Shown: positions 8,727 to 19,061, counted from the first letter of the stretch. The stretch is 64,000 bases of DNA from Flavobacterium ginsengisoli (GCF_029625315.1 NZ_CP121110.1:1293501-1357500); one strand, 5' to 3'. Numbers and translations are program-made. The notes: generated from the letters alone by a model not told the origin.

Positions 8727-11007
8727 TTATTTTTTAATGAATTTATGGGTATAATTGGCTTTATCAGTTACAATATTGACGATGTAAAAACCTTTGGCAA
8801 AATTACTTACATCGATTTGGTTATTGTTTAATTTGGTATTGATAGTTCTTCCTGTTACATCATAAACAACAGCATCTACGATTTCATCTTCTGTACTGAT
8901 ATTTAGATAATCTGCAACTGGATTTGGATAAATAGACAATTGCACTTTCGTAAATTCGTCTCTTCCCAAAGTAGATGTATCAACCAAAATCGATTTTTCA
9001 ATTACTTTTCCGTTAGAATTAAAACTAATCACAATCGTGGCAGTTCCTTTTTCCTTAGGAGTTAAAATCAATTCTTCATTAGCATTAATTTCTGCCGAAA
9101 CAATATTTTCATCACTATTAGATTTTATTGCTTTTACAATTGCTACCGATAAGTTGTCTTCGTCTGAAACCACCGTTTTTAAATCGATAATAGTTGTACT
9201 AACCGTTGAAAGTTTTGAAGGTAAAATCGAATTTACAACTGGCTCTGCATTATCAGGAAATACAGCCATAGATGGAAACCAATAATAGTCGTTCAAAACT
9301 TTTGTGTCGATTAATTTTCCAGTATTATCAAAAGTGTGAATCCAGTTTTTCTGATAATGTGCTCCAAATCCGCTCTCTGTTGTATTTACAATTAAGTTGC
9401 CCGAAACTGGATCAATGCGTAATCCTGCACCATACACAATTTGCTTGTAAGTTCCTGTTTGCCCAGGAAGTGTCGCAAAATTTTCATTGAATGTTTTGGT
9501 GTCAATATCAAATCTTACAATTTGAGCTCCTGCAACAAAACTGCTTACATTATTATTCCAATACAACGCATTTTCTTTATTGCTATAAGTAAAACTTCCT
9601 GCGTTCCAAGCTCCCCAAGAACCTAAATATTTAGTCGTAGGAATGGCATATTCAGTCGTGTCAAAAGTCAGCGGATCAATACTTATCAATTTCTGATTCT
9701 GAATTCCCCAAACACTTCCGTCTTTAGCCTGTATAACTGAATGGAATACTCCAGAAATGGTCTTTATTATAGTATTGGTTTTAGGATCAATTACAAAAAT
9801 TCCGGCATTTTGTTTTACAGCAAAAACATATTGCGAAGTACGAATCATGTTTCCTATTTGTCCAGCATACTGACTTCCTCCGCCAGTTCCATTGACCAAA
9901 TTCCCTACTTTCATATTCACAATATCAAAAAGAAAAATACCATTAGAAGCACCTATGTAACCTGTTTTCTCATCAACACCAATAAAAGAGCGACCATCTC
10001 CTCCTCCAATATCGTTAAATGCTTGCAATTTTTTTCATCGTTAAAGCATCAGCAACAACCAACCTTCCGCCAGGCTTATATTGTGTATCTCCTGAATCTT
10101 GGGCCTGTTTAGAAACAAAATAAAACTTATCTCCGTAAATAGTTCCATATTGTGTAGTCGCCCCAAAAGTATTGTTATCATTCGCTTCGCTGTAAACGCG
10201 ATAATTAATATTTCCGTTATTATCAATAAAATTTACAGATCCGTTTGTGTGTCCATACCAATCTTCATTTACCATAAAATAGCCTTTGGTAAAATCTATT
10301 GTTTTAGAATAAGGAGTAACTGGAGTAAAAGTTGCAACAATATCAAACATTTCCATATTGGGATTAAAATTCCAAACATCCCAAGAACCGTTTTGCAATT
10401 CGCGAGTAGAAGCTCCTACACCAGAATAGCCATAATCGCTTTCTGTCGAATCTTTAACCCAATACGACCAATATCCTGTATACCATCCTGACTGCCAATG
10501 ATCATCTGGATCGATGCCTGTATAAGAATCAAAATCATATTCTGAAGTATTTACTATACCGTCAAAAGGATACAAAGGATAAGTTTTATTTCCATCCTTA
10601 TAAAGTCCATTTGTTCCCGTTCCATTCAAATCGAAGCCAAATCCTGCAATTGCAGATCCGAATTGTGTTCCTTGATAAAGCAATGTAAAGAAACGGGGGT
10701 CAGCCTTTGCAATAGCTTTAATCATGTCTTCTCCAGTTGCAGTTCCATCCCATTTAAAACCCCAAACCAAAGCATCAGAAGTTTTGCCATCGTTCCATTG
10801 CACAACAAATGCCGCTTGATTAGCGCCTGTTCCTACCCAAAATTGGATATCGTCAAAAGTGGTGGCATTGGCGCTTTTTGCTGTTACTTTTTTTTGCGCA
10901 ACTGTTTTTAATTTAGCATCATTTCTAGGAACGCCTTGTACTGTTATTTGCGCATTGGTTATAAATGCAAAAAATAACAAGATTATTATAAAGTAGTTTT
11001 TCTTCAT
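8727..11007 (-). CDS. BtuH-like secreted surface protein with T9SS type A sorting domain (one frameshift)
   Basis: Restored length is about 759 residues. A signal peptide ends in FITNAQ. Residues about 45-330 contain FWVGTGANQAAFVVQWNDGK and ALVWGFKWDGTATGEDMIKA, phrases I associate with surface proteins of Bacteroidota cobalamin loci (BtuH-like). The middle is a beta-propeller-like region resembling DUF5074, and the end is a T9SS type A sorting domain (LSIYPNPVADYLNIS ... ANYTHKFIKK). As printed the gene is split at 10023-10024. Dropping one T there joins DALTMKKIA to AFNDIGGGDGRSF. It is the last gene of the riboswitch-controlled operon, 25 bases after the gene before it. Inferred role: extracellular capture of cobalamin. 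The binding site is not identifiable by eye. Confidence 0.75.
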
Positions 11008-11032
11008 AATTTATTGGTTTTAAAATATAGTG

Positions 11033-12229
11033 TTAGTTAAGATGTAAGTCGTAAGCTCCCGAAACTTCTGTAGAAACTTCTCCAAGCCAACCCGCTTCCT
11101 GATTAATTGCTGTATAGACTTTTACAAAATCAATTCCTGGAAGTTTGACATATTTTCCGTTTTTATCTACCGCCCAAGAAATATCAATATTAGATGCTTC
11201 GTCATTATTTGGTGCATTATCTGCATATCCAAATTCAAACGATTTGCCAACCCAATACGAGCCTTCACCACTCTGATCATAGAAATTGTCTGCTATTTTA
11301 GTTCCTTTTAAAGTATAAGAAGCATCTGCAATCCAAAGCGGATAATAACTTTGATCGTGAAATACATTTTGAACTTTATATCCAGATTTCCCTTCATTGT
11401 CTTGCCATTTAATGTATTCTGTATCAAATTGCCAAAACTCAGTTCCAGTAACTGGCGATTTAGCGAGCATCTGGCTTAAAATAAGTGATCTCGTAATTTT
11501 TTATTGTCGTATTTTTAAAGTACTCGCTTCCTGCAATTTCGTACCATTCATCATCATCTGGTTTTCCATTTTTATTTTTGTCATAAGCGACCATAATAAT
11601 TCCAGGTTCGCAAGATCCCGAGCGTGCTTCGTTGGCTTCATTTCCCCAAAAAGCATTTCCTAAAATCTTGAAATCACGGCCATCCATATTCGGAATTGTA
11701 TGATCGAAACCAAAAACTACATAACCACCAAAACCTCCCAGTGAAACCAATGAAGTATTCGAGCCTACAATTGCTTTTTTGGTCGCTGCAATCATATTGG
11801 CTTGAGTATTTCCTGCTGTGTATTCTGGAATTCCGTTTGTGAACTGGCCAACTGCGGGACGAAAATCAAGTACACTAAAAATATATTTACTGTAAGTTCC
11901 AGCTTCTTTTACCACATTAATAGAAGAAGTATAGACTTTTACTTCTCCGCTAATTTCTACTTTTAAAGTCAGCGGATAATTTTTCTGGAACGGACTAATA
12001 AAATCCAAATCTGTGTTTTCTGAAATAATCGAATCTTTAATACTCCAAGTCAGTTTTGCTCCGCTTGGAAGCGCTGTTGCAATATTTAACACTTTAAAAC
12101 GATCAATTGTGTAGGATTCTTTGAGGACTTCGGCGGGAAGCAAATCTTCCTCTCGGTCGTCTTTATCGCAGGCCACAAATCCCAAAAAGAGAATTGAAAA
12201 TAGAGCGATTTTAAAAGGTTTCTGTTCAT
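11033..12229 (-). CDS. Surface lipoprotein with PKD-like domain, B12 operon (two frameshifts)
   Basis: Restoring one missing T near 12219-12221 gives MNRKPFKIALFSILFLGFVA then Cys, a lipoprotein signal. Without it the frame appears to start at 12185. A surplus G at 11465 splits the gene again, and dropping it joins YFKPDA to AKSPVTGTEFWQ. The ~398-residue product has an N-terminal PKD-like beta-sandwich (SGAKLTWSIKDS ... YPLTLKVEISGE) and a larger C-terminal domain with Asp/Asn-rich, Ca-binding-like phrases (YDKNKNGKPDDDEW). Ten bases separate it from the BtuG-like gene upstream. I infer a cell-surface accessory factor for cobalamin capture from its operon position. The family is found in Bacteroidota cobalamin loci, but I know of no defined biochemical role. 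Confidence 0.7.
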
Positions 12230-12239
12230 TTTTTTATAT

Positions 12240-13385
12240 TTATTTTTTAGTTATAAAAGCAATGTGAGCGGGAATATTTCCTGCAGTAGTTTTCCATTTT
12301 AATTTTCCATCGGGTGTAAAACAGTAGATATAACCGGTTACTACATAATTTTGAGCATCGGTAATGTAGATTTCTTTGGTTTCTGGATTTACCTGAAGCC
12401 CATACGGAATCATGATCTTTTTATCCGTTCCATCGGTAATAATCTGGTCTGTAATTACTTTTTTAGTTTTAGTATCTAAAATTCCGTAACTCACTTTGTT
12501 TGTTCCTGTTAAATAGCTCCAAGAAACGCTGTAGTAATACAACAAATCATCAACCAGACAAGTTCCAGAAACAGGAATATCTAGTCGCATTTTCTTTTCG
12601 TCTGTCTGTGTATCAATTACAAAAAGATTAGATGGTGTGTTGTAGTAATCGCCTCGTGAACTGACATAAATATCACCGCGGCTGTCAATTTGCATGCTGT
12701 ATAAATTTATTCCAACATCTATTTTTTTAATTTCTGTAAACGTTTCCAAATCAATTACAGAAACCGTTCTATCATAATTTGGAACTCTGTAACCGCCAGA
12801 ATTGGCAACATACAACTTTCCATTATGAACCACCATTTGCTCTGGCTGATAGCCAACGGTTACTTTTCTTTTTATTTCTAGCGAAGTCGTATCAATCTCG
12901 GCAACAAAACCAATTTCTGCATTCGGATTTATGGCTACAGGTCCAGAATACGAACTCACATAAGCTTTGTCTTTGTAAAAAGCTACATAACGGCAATTTG
13001 GAATATCTATTTTTTTGATGCGTTTTGCCGTCCATTTTTCTAAAACTTCAACTTTGTTAGAACAATTGATGACCGCATAAACCTTATTTCCATAGATTTT
13101 AATATCGTTTCCAACATCTCCCAATTCTTTTACAACTGACGGATTTCGTTCTGAATAAACATCTGTAGTATAGTTTCCTGTTCTGTAATTAAAGACATCC
13201 AAACTCGCTCGGTTCATTCCCATATTACCTTCGTTTAGAAGATAAAAGCCTTCAATGTTTCCATCACTTCTTGGTACAGCAACGCTAACATCTGAAGAAA
13301 GAAATATCGTTTCGTCTTCTCGACAGGAAATCAAAGAAACGGCGATGCTTAAACTGAATACTATTTTTAAAATGCTCTTTTTCAT
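12240..13385 (-). CDS. BtuG-like beta-propeller lipoprotein (YncE/DUF5074 family)
   Basis: This intact 381-residue lipoprotein has the signal MKKSILKIVFSLSIAVSLIS followed by Cys. The body has repeated beta-propeller blades with YncE-like phrases: GFYLLNEGNMGMNRASLD, YGNKVYAVINCSNKVEVLE, NGKLYVANSGGY and TVSVIDLETF. In Bacteroides, BtuG-type lipoproteins of this architecture cap the BtuB barrel on the cell surface and bind cobalamin very tightly. Here the start codon overlaps the stop of the BtuB-like gene as ATGA, so the two are translationally coupled, which supports a receptor-cap complex. Assignment to BtuG rests on fold and position. The ligand contacts cannot be verified from sequence alone. 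Confidence 0.8.
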   Translation of the reverse strand: MKKSILKIVFSLSIAVSLISCREDETIFLSSDVSVAVPRSDGNIEGFYLLNEGNMGMNRASLDVFNYRTGNYTTDVYSERNPSVVKELGDVGNDIKIYGNKVYAVINCSNKVEVLEKWTAKRIKKIDIPNCRYVAFYKDKAYVSSYSGPVAINPNAEIGFVAEIDTTSLEIKRKVTVGYQPEQMVVHNGKLYVANSGGYRVPNYDRTVSVIDLETFTEIKKIDVGINLYSMQIDSRGDIYVSSRGDYYNTPSNLFVIDTQTDEKKMRLDIPVSGTCLVDDLLYYYSVSWSYLTGTNKVSYGILDTKTKKVITDQIITDGTDKKIMIPYGLQVNPETKEIYITDAQNYVVTGYIYCFTPDGKLKWKTTAGNIPAHIAFITKK

Positions 13386-15431
13386 AACTCAAAACTGATT
13401 ATAAATTTGAATGTTCTTCCTGGCATTGGGTAATTGTAAATCACTTCATATTGCTGATTGAATGCATTATTCATTTCAATTGCTCCATTCAATTTGTAAT
13501 TTCTAAATGCGAAAGATTTCTGAACGGCCAAATCGTGCGTGTACCAAGGCTGAACTTCATTTACTTTAATATTATTGACATTTCCGTTATAGCGTTTTCC
13601 GACATAAATAAAGCTATAGTTGAAGTTCCAAGATTTATAGCCCGCATTCAAAATTCCAGATCCGCTGTGCCAAGGCGTGTACGGAATCTGGTCGCCATAA
13701 GAGGACATTTCTAAACCAACAAACTTTGTAAAATCCTGGCTTTGAGAATACGTATAAGTCAGGTTTGCGGTGAGATTTACTTTATCAATATGAGTCGACA
13801 TATTTAAGACCGTTTCGATTCCTTTTCCTTTAACTTGCCCAATATTGGTCATCATCCAACGAAATAAATTTCCTGTTGGAGCCGCAATAATTTTATCTTT
13901 TGTATTGGTGTAATAAGCATCTGCCTGAAAAGAAAATGTATCGAAAAAGCCTTCCCTAACGGGGAAATTATACGTAAAACCAACATCATACTGATTCATA
14001 TATTCTGGCCTCAAAGTGCTTGAACCAACCATTGTATAATACAAATCATTGAATGTTGGCATTCTGAAAATTCGTTTTGCAAAAGCTCTTAAATTGAAAT
14101 CGTACTTCTTAAACGGTGTATAACCTATAAATATAGCAGGAGTAAATTCGGTTTTGTTGGGTGCTTTGGCATTGTATTTTACTTCTTCGATGACGCGGGT
14201 TGCAAGTACATTTCCTAAAACTTTAAAACCTTCATATCGATACGAAGTGGCAAGAGAAACTAAAGCGGTATAACGCTCGCGGAAAAGAAAACTGTGTCTG
14301 AATACCTCTTCTAGTTGCATTTAATTTATTGTATTGAAAATCGGTCGACAGCGAAACATCCCAAGTTGGTAAAATGCTGTACATATTAACAGCCGAAAAA
14401 TAAGCTTCCTGCTGATAATAACTATCATCAGATTGTGCGCCTTCGGTTACGGTTTCTCCTAAAACATTGGTTGTGTCTCTAGCAATATAATGCGTGTAAT
14501 CGTAAGCAAATTTTCCTTTTAGCTGAAACTTATATTTTTCAGAAACGTCTTTAACTAAGGAAGCCTGAGAGAAAAAATTCTTGTCAAATTGACGAAAACC
14601 ATCTCGAAACTTATTTTCTACAATAGCTCCTGGAGCGCCTCTTTCAGAATCGTAATAATACACTTTCGCGTCCCAAGCTCCTTTATTTAGTTTCCCAAAA
14701 AGCCCAGATTCAAACCTAAAAGCTTCAATATCGCTATTCCATCGCGTTGCTGTAGTATCGTAGGCAGTGCTTCCGTCTTGATTTTTTCTTTTGTATCTAA
14801 ATTTATATTGTCCATTCGACTTAATGTATTCAGAGCTTACACTCATACTGACTTTATCGCTCAGCTTTTGTTCCCATCTAAAAGAAGGATCGTGATAATT
14901 TATAGACATTGTTTTGTAACGAACCAATAGATTTGTTTTTTTATTGCCCGAAAAAGATGGGCGTTTGGTTCGTAAATAAATGGCAGAAGCAGAAGCAAAA
15001 TCTTTAGCCGATTGAAAAATTTCACTTTTCTGGCCATTGTACATCGTCAACGATTCCATGTCGTCAAGCGAATACTTTCCTAAATCGGTTACACCGTTTT
15101 GAGCATTTCCAAGCTGAATTCCGTCATAAAAAACACCAACATGATGCGTGCCCATGTTTCGAACATCAACGGTTTTAAGTCCGCCGACTCCTCCATAATC
15201 TTTAATTTGAGTTCCGGCAAAATAACGAAGAGCATCTGCGACATTATGAGTCGCGAGATTTTCGAGCAGAACACCCGAAAGGCTTTGTACAGGAATTACT
15301 TCCTGATATGGTTTTCCTTTTAAAACAACTTCTTTTAAAACCCGCGAACTATCAGTCACCGCTTGAGAATGAAGCAAAAAAGGAACAAGTACTACAAAAA
15401 CAGAAAATAAAGTTTTCTTCAAATTACACAT
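13382..15431 (-). CDS. btuB: BtuB-like TonB-dependent receptor for cobalamin (one frameshift)
   Basis: Restored length is about 682 residues. It has a signal peptide (MCNLKKTLFSVFVVLVPFLL), a plug domain (LSGVLLENLATHNVADALRY, GGVGGLKTVDVRNMG) and a beta-barrel ending in the aromatic PGRTFKFIISFEL. I prefer the ATG at 15431 over the GTG at 15434. A surplus C at 14278 breaks the frame. Removing it joins QFSFP to QRYTALVSLATSYRY and fits the family. It is the first gene after a cobalamin riboswitch, which is the main reason for naming the substrate. It lacks the long CarboxypepD-like N-terminal extension of SusC proteins. It should import cobalamin across the outer membrane using TonB energy. 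Confidence 0.85.
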
Positions 15432-15559
15432 CACGATTTTATTAAATAAACTTTGCGTGATGCAGTAATTACAAAAACATAGAAATAGGCCAACTATCCT
15501 AAATAGCAGGTCATTATCTTGTCATCAACTTCATACCACGAAAGTTTTAAACTATGTGA

Positions 15560-15742
15560 TCGTGGCAGGTCTCCTGACTTATTCTATCTTTAAACGGCCT
15601 TCTCACCCCGCAAAGCGGTACAATGGCATTAGTAATGTTTAAAGACTTATATAGAACTTACAGTAGCGGGTCTGTTCAGGATTTACACCTGATTCCCTTT
15701 TAACTGCTTTTTCTGAATTGAAAAAACAGACCAAAATCAGTC
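15560..15742 (-). promoter_or_regulatory. Cobalamin (AdoCbl-type) riboswitch
   Basis: Read on the minus strand, this leader contains the conserved segments in the correct order: AAAAGGGAATCAGGTGTAAA with TCC, then CAGACCCGCTACTGTAAG, a variable stem (ACCGCTTTGCGGGGTGAGAA), and the B12 box AGTCAGGAGACCTGCC at 15564-15579. About 130 bases separate the B12 box from the BtuB-like start, which leaves room for an expression platform. Binding of adenosylcobalamin should switch off the downstream four-gene operon. Confidence 0.95.
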
Positions 15743-15743
15743 G

Positions 15744-15774
15744 CAAAGATATAACTCAACTATGGCGTCTGCAA
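15744..15774 (-). promoter_or_regulatory. Bacteroidota-type promoter for the riboswitch operon
   Basis: On the minus strand TATCTTTG (15751-15744) matches TAnnTTTG exactly, with TTG 20 bases upstream (15774-15772). Transcription would start a few bases later, right at the 5' edge of the riboswitch. Confidence 0.75.
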
Positions 15775-15797
15775 GTTAGAAGTCGGTTTTTTAGTTT

Positions 15798-16704
15798 TTA
15801 ATCATGATTAACCATTTGTCTAAAAAGCATTAACGTTCCTTTTTCGTTTCTTTTCCAGACGTTTATACTTTTTCCTTTAACGTTTCCGTGGTTGGTTCCG
15901 TCACGCCAATCGACATTATAAAATCCAAATTCTACAATGGCCTTTTTTGTGACAATAACTCCCGAAGTCTGAATGGAGATTTGTTCAATTTTTAAAGTTC
16001 CAGGTTTTTCATGCTCTGTAAAATAAGCTGTAATATCTTTTTCTCCAGAAAGAATTGGCGTATAGTACGTTAAATACATCGCATCTGGCGTGAACATTTT
16101 TGCATGCTCTGCTCCCAGTCTATTCTGAACCAAATTTTTAATAGAACCGTTTCTTTCTATTACTTCATTAATCAATTTGTCTGACGAAGTGTACTCTTTT
16201 GTTAAAGGAACTGTTGTGTCATCAATTTCAGGAATAAATCTATCATCAAAATAACTATTAGCACCCCAAATTTCTGCTTGCGATAGTCATTTTATTTTTA
16301 GACGTTTTTTTCCATAAAACCATATATTTTCCTAAATAAGCGTACGGTTTTAAGTCTTTTAAGTGCAGGTTTTCAGTAAAATTTCCAATTTCTAGAATAT
16401 AATTTCCAAAATCCTGCAATTCTAAAATAGTCTTTTGAAAAGAATTGACTTTTGCCTGATCTAACCATTGTTCATAAAACGCCGCAATCATTTTCTTTCC
16501 AACTCTTTGCCTATTATGTTCTGGCATTAACACAGATTGATCTGTATAGAATTTTAGCATCATGTCCTTATTGTTTTCAAATAAGGCACTACAAAAGCAA
16601 GCATTATAATCTTCAATTTGTTTTCTAACATCTGAGTCTGTTTTATTTTCTTGAGAAAAAACACTAACTACAAAAAAAAGAAAGGCTAAACTTAACTTAA
16701 TCAT
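15798..16704 (-). CDS. Secreted protein with two SnoaL/DUF4440-like domains (one frameshift)
   Basis: The ATG at 16704 opens a signal peptide (MIKLSLAFLFFVVSVFS). Residues about 25-140 form one NTF2-fold SnoaL/DUF4440-like domain (YNACFCSALFENNKDMMLKF, SVLMPEH, GKYMVLWKK). A surplus T at 16278-16279 stops the frame at 16258. Dropping it continues as AEIWGANSYFDDRFIPEI into a second copy of the domain (about 175-300: ILSGEKDITAYFTEH, GKSINVWKRN), so the product is a ~301-residue tandem duplication. These folds serve as small-molecule isomerases or binding proteins, or as unknown ketosteroid-isomerase-like proteins. No catalytic assignment is possible. It is transcribed away from the B12 promoter region and is probably not part of that operon. 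Confidence 0.65.
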
Positions 16705-16939
16705 ATCTTATTACATTTGATTAAAACATAAAGATACAACATTGATAATCAAAATTTTAAAAACACAAAATTGCATTTAAAAACTGCTTCAGCAGAAACT
16801 TGTTTTTATAAAATATAAAGTTAATTTTTAGAAAAATTACATCTTATTGGGCAATAATTAGTTCTATAAAATGTTTATATAAAAGATTATGATGCATCTA
16901 ATCTTTACATCAACCCTTCAAGATTAATATATACAAAAG

Positions 16940-17533
16940 ATGAAAAAAATATTTTTTATAATTGCCTTTATTTCTTTTTCACTGCACAGTTTTGCACAGG
17001 AAATCGATAATAAATTCAAGCCTATTCCGGCAAAAGACGCCACAAAAAAAGAAGTTGTTCCTCCTAAAGAAGCAGCGCCAAAAGAAAACCCGCCTGCTCC
17101 TATTGAGAAACCTGCACCGTTACAAGTTAATCCAGACGAATTGTTTAAAGATCAAAATCTATACAAACCAGAGGCTAATGTTGAAGGCATTTTTTATAGA
17201 AGAAATCAATTTTTAGGCAATTTCAACACTACAGCGGTTACATCAACTATTATGTATCGCGATGCAGCTTTTGTAGACGGCGATAAAGTAAAAGTATATT
17301 TAAACGACAAAGTAATTGAACCCGAAGTATTTTTAACTGGCGACTTTAAAAGCGTAAAAATAAACTTGGTAAAAGGAATCAACAAAATTGATATTGAAGC
17401 ATTAAACGAAGGTTTTGCCTCTCCAAATACAGCTGAATTTAAAGTTTATGACGATAAAGGTCAGGTTATTTCGTCAAGCGAATGGAATGTTGGAACGGGA
17501 TACAAAGCAGTTATTGTCTTGGTTAAAGAGTAA
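16940..17533 (+). CDS. Hypothetical exported protein, Pro/Lys-rich N-terminus
   Basis: This 197-residue protein has a signal peptide (MKKIFFIIAFISFSLHSFAQ), then a disordered linker made of Pro, Lys, Glu and Ala (about 25-65), then an all-beta-looking globular part (VYLNDKVIEPEVFLTGDFKS ... VIVLVKE). The layout suggests a linker that crosses the periplasm or keeps a small beta-sandwich domain free of the membrane. No lipobox and no sorting domain are present. I do not recognise a named family. It has its own terminator 43 bases after the stop and no co-directional neighbour within an operon distance. Confidence 0.65.
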   Translation: MKKIFFIIAFISFSLHSFAQEIDNKFKPIPAKDATKKEVVPPKEAAPKENPPAPIEKPAPLQVNPDELFKDQNLYKPEANVEGIFYRRNQFLGNFNTTAVTSTIMYRDAAFVDGDKVKVYLNDKVIEPEVFLTGDFKSVKINLVKGINKIDIEALNEGFASPNTAEFKVYDDKGQVISSSEWNVGTGYKAVIVLVKE

Positions 17534-17575
17534 AATCTTTCTAACAGAAATCGTTTGAAATCATAAAAAACATTT

Positions 17576-17600
17576 AAAACTGCTGATCTCAGCAGTTTTT
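17576..17600 (+). terminator. Rho-independent terminator
   Basis: An 11-base near-perfect stem (AAAACTGCTGA with TCAGCAGTTTT) runs directly into a T run. It ends the preceding exported-protein gene. Confidence 0.8.
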
Positions 17601-17603
17601 TTG

Positions 17604-17634
17604 TTGTATATATGTAGTTAACTACGTAGTTTTG
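17604..17634 (+). promoter_or_regulatory. Promoter overlapped by palindromes, probable MarR operator
   Basis: TAGTTTTG at 17627-17634 matches the TAnnTTTG -7 element, and TTG at 17604-17606 sits 20 bases upstream. Two overlapping perfect palindromes cover the spacer and the -7 element: GTAGTTAACTAC (17614-17625) and ACTACGTAGT (17621-17630). The MarR-type regulator encoded in the same operon is the natural candidate to bind here and repress its own transcription. Confidence 0.65.
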
Positions 17635-17659
17635 TACCTATATTTAATTTACAAGACAA

Positions 17660-18146
17660 ATGCAAATCCAGCCTATACAAAATAAGTACGAAAATGAAAT
17701 CGTAGATTTGATTTTAAACATTCAGCAAAAAGAATTTAATGTTCCTGTTACTCTAGAAGATCAGCCAGATTTATTGGATATTGAGAATTTCTATTATAAA
17801 CCAGGCGGAATTTTTCTTGGCGCTTTTATAGAAGAAAAATTAGTAGGCACAATCGCTTTGGTAAAATTCAATTCTGAAGCTGGAGCCATCAGAAAAATGT
17901 TCGTAAAAAAAGAATACCGAGGAAAAGAATTTCAAATCGCTCAACAATTATTAGAACAACTAATTGCTTATAGCAAAGAAAAAGGAATTAAAGACTTATA
18001 TTTAGGAACGGTTACACTGTTACAAGTCTGCTTTACGTTTTTATGAGAAAAATAATTTTGTTACGATACCAAAAGAAACGCTCCCAACAGATTTTCCGTT
18101 AATGAGGCCCGACAATGTATTTTGTCATTTAAAACTAAATCAATAG
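17660..18146 (+). CDS. GNAT N-acetyltransferase (one frameshift)
   Basis: The restored protein has about 161 residues with the GNAT acetyl-CoA signature region AGAIRKMFVKKEYRGKEFQI and the C-terminal LYLGTVTLLQAALRFYEKNNF. As printed the frame ends at 18046 because of one surplus T at 18027, which changes the expected QAALRFYEKN. After correction it stops with TAG at 18144-18146, three bases before the MarR gene. The CoA loop reads YRGKEF in place of the usual QxxGxG/A, so activity is likely but the loop is slightly degenerate. It is co-transcribed with the regulator behind a palindromic operator, a common arrangement for self-protective acetyltransferases. The substrate is unknown. Confidence 0.8.
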
Positions 18147-18148
18147 AA

Positions 18149-18622
18149 ATGAACATAATTGACGAAATTGGAATATTAGCCATATCAACGCGATTGCAAC
18201 GTCTGAGCGAGCAACTTCGCAAAGACGGTGCATTAGTCTATAAATCTTTCGACATTGATTTTGAACCGAAATGGTTTCCTGTAATTTACACGCTCCATAT
18301 CAAAGAAATGCTGAGTGTTGTCGAAATTGCAAATGAAATTGGTTATAGCCATCCGTCAACTATAAGTTTATTGAAGGAATTAGAAAAGCAAAAAATTATT
18401 AGTTCTAAAAAAGACAAATTGGACGAACGCAAAAGATTGATTGTTCTTACTGCCAAAGGAAAAGAGCTGGTATTAAAAATGCGGCCGGTTTGGACAATAA
18501 TGAAAAATGCTTTAAACGAAATTGCAGATAATCAGAACAATCTTTTGAAAGCTATTGAAGAAGCAGAGCAAAAGTTAGCAACGCAAGGTTTTTTTCAGAG
18601 AATTTCAGAACTTAAAAGCTAG
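18149..18622 (+). CDS. MarR-family winged-helix regulator
   Basis: I choose the ATG at 18149, just after the GNAT stop, over a longer non-ATG start at 18122. The 157-residue protein has a central winged helix: EIANEIGYSHPSTISLLKEL is the recognition helix region, followed by the wing KKDKLDERKRLIVLTAKG, a MarR hallmark. The flanking helices would form the dimer interface. It likely represses its own operon through the palindromes at 17614-17630, with a small molecule, possibly the acetyltransferase substrate, relieving repression. That regulatory loop is inferred from layout. Confidence 0.85.
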   Translation: MNIIDEIGILAISTRLQRLSEQLRKDGALVYKSFDIDFEPKWFPVIYTLHIKEMLSVVEIANEIGYSHPSTISLLKELEKQKIISSKKDKLDERKRLIVLTAKGKELVLKMRPVWTIMKNALNEIADNQNNLLKAIEEAEQKLATQGFFQRISELKS

Positions 18623-18623
18623 A

Positions 18624-18980
18624 TTATTCTTTGCCCGTAATCTTTTTTCTGTGATTGTGTCCCCATTTTGCAAGAGAATCGATTACTTCTTTTAATGTAT
18701 GCCCATATTCTGTCAACTCATATTCAACAGTTATAGGTTGCGTATTTAAAACAGTTCTTGTAACTAACTGGTTTTCTTCTAGATTTTTCAATTCTCGGCT
18801 TAACATTTTTCCAGAAATTCCTTCAACCTCCTTTAATAAATCGGTAAATCTTAGCCTATTAAAGCAAAGTGATGCAATGATAGAGATTTTCCATCTTCCG
18901 TTTAAAATATACATTGCATCATGCACTGCCATAATATGCTGTGCGCATTTTTTCTGATCGTGTTCTGGTTCTTTCAGCAT
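18624..18980 (-). CDS. HxlR-family transcriptional regulator
   Basis: This 118-residue protein is a clean HxlR-type winged helix: AMYILNGRWKISIIASLCF, then RFTDLLKEVEGISGKMLSRELKNLEENQLVTR, and the wing TVEYELTEYGHTL. The N-terminal Cys (KKCAQHIMAVHDAM) is often the redox or electrophile sensor in this family. It is divergently transcribed from a nitroreductase gene 108 bases away. This is a recurring pairing in which the regulator controls the reductase in response to quinones, aldehydes or oxidants. The stop lies next to the end of the convergent MarR gene. Confidence 0.9.
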   Translation of the reverse strand: MLKEPEHDQKKCAQHIMAVHDAMYILNGRWKISIIASLCFNRLRFTDLLKEVEGISGKMLSRELKNLEENQLVTRTVLNTQPITVEYELTEYGHTLKEVIDSLAKWGHNHRKKITGKE

Positions 18981-19039
18981 GTTGTATTGTTAAGTTACCT
19001 CAATGTTACAGTTACTTTTGGTAATTAGATGACAAAAAT

Positions 19040-19061
19040 ACACTTAAAGTGTTTACATTTG
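19040..19061 (+). promoter_or_regulatory. Nitroreductase -7 element with adjoining inverted repeat (putative HxlR site)
   Basis: TACATTTG at 19054-19061 matches TAnnTTTG about 28 bases before the nitroreductase start. An inverted repeat, ACACTT-A-AAGTGT at 19040-19052, abuts it in the spacer. I do not see a convincing -33 TTG at the usual distance, which could mean dependence on an activator. Confidence 0.55.
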
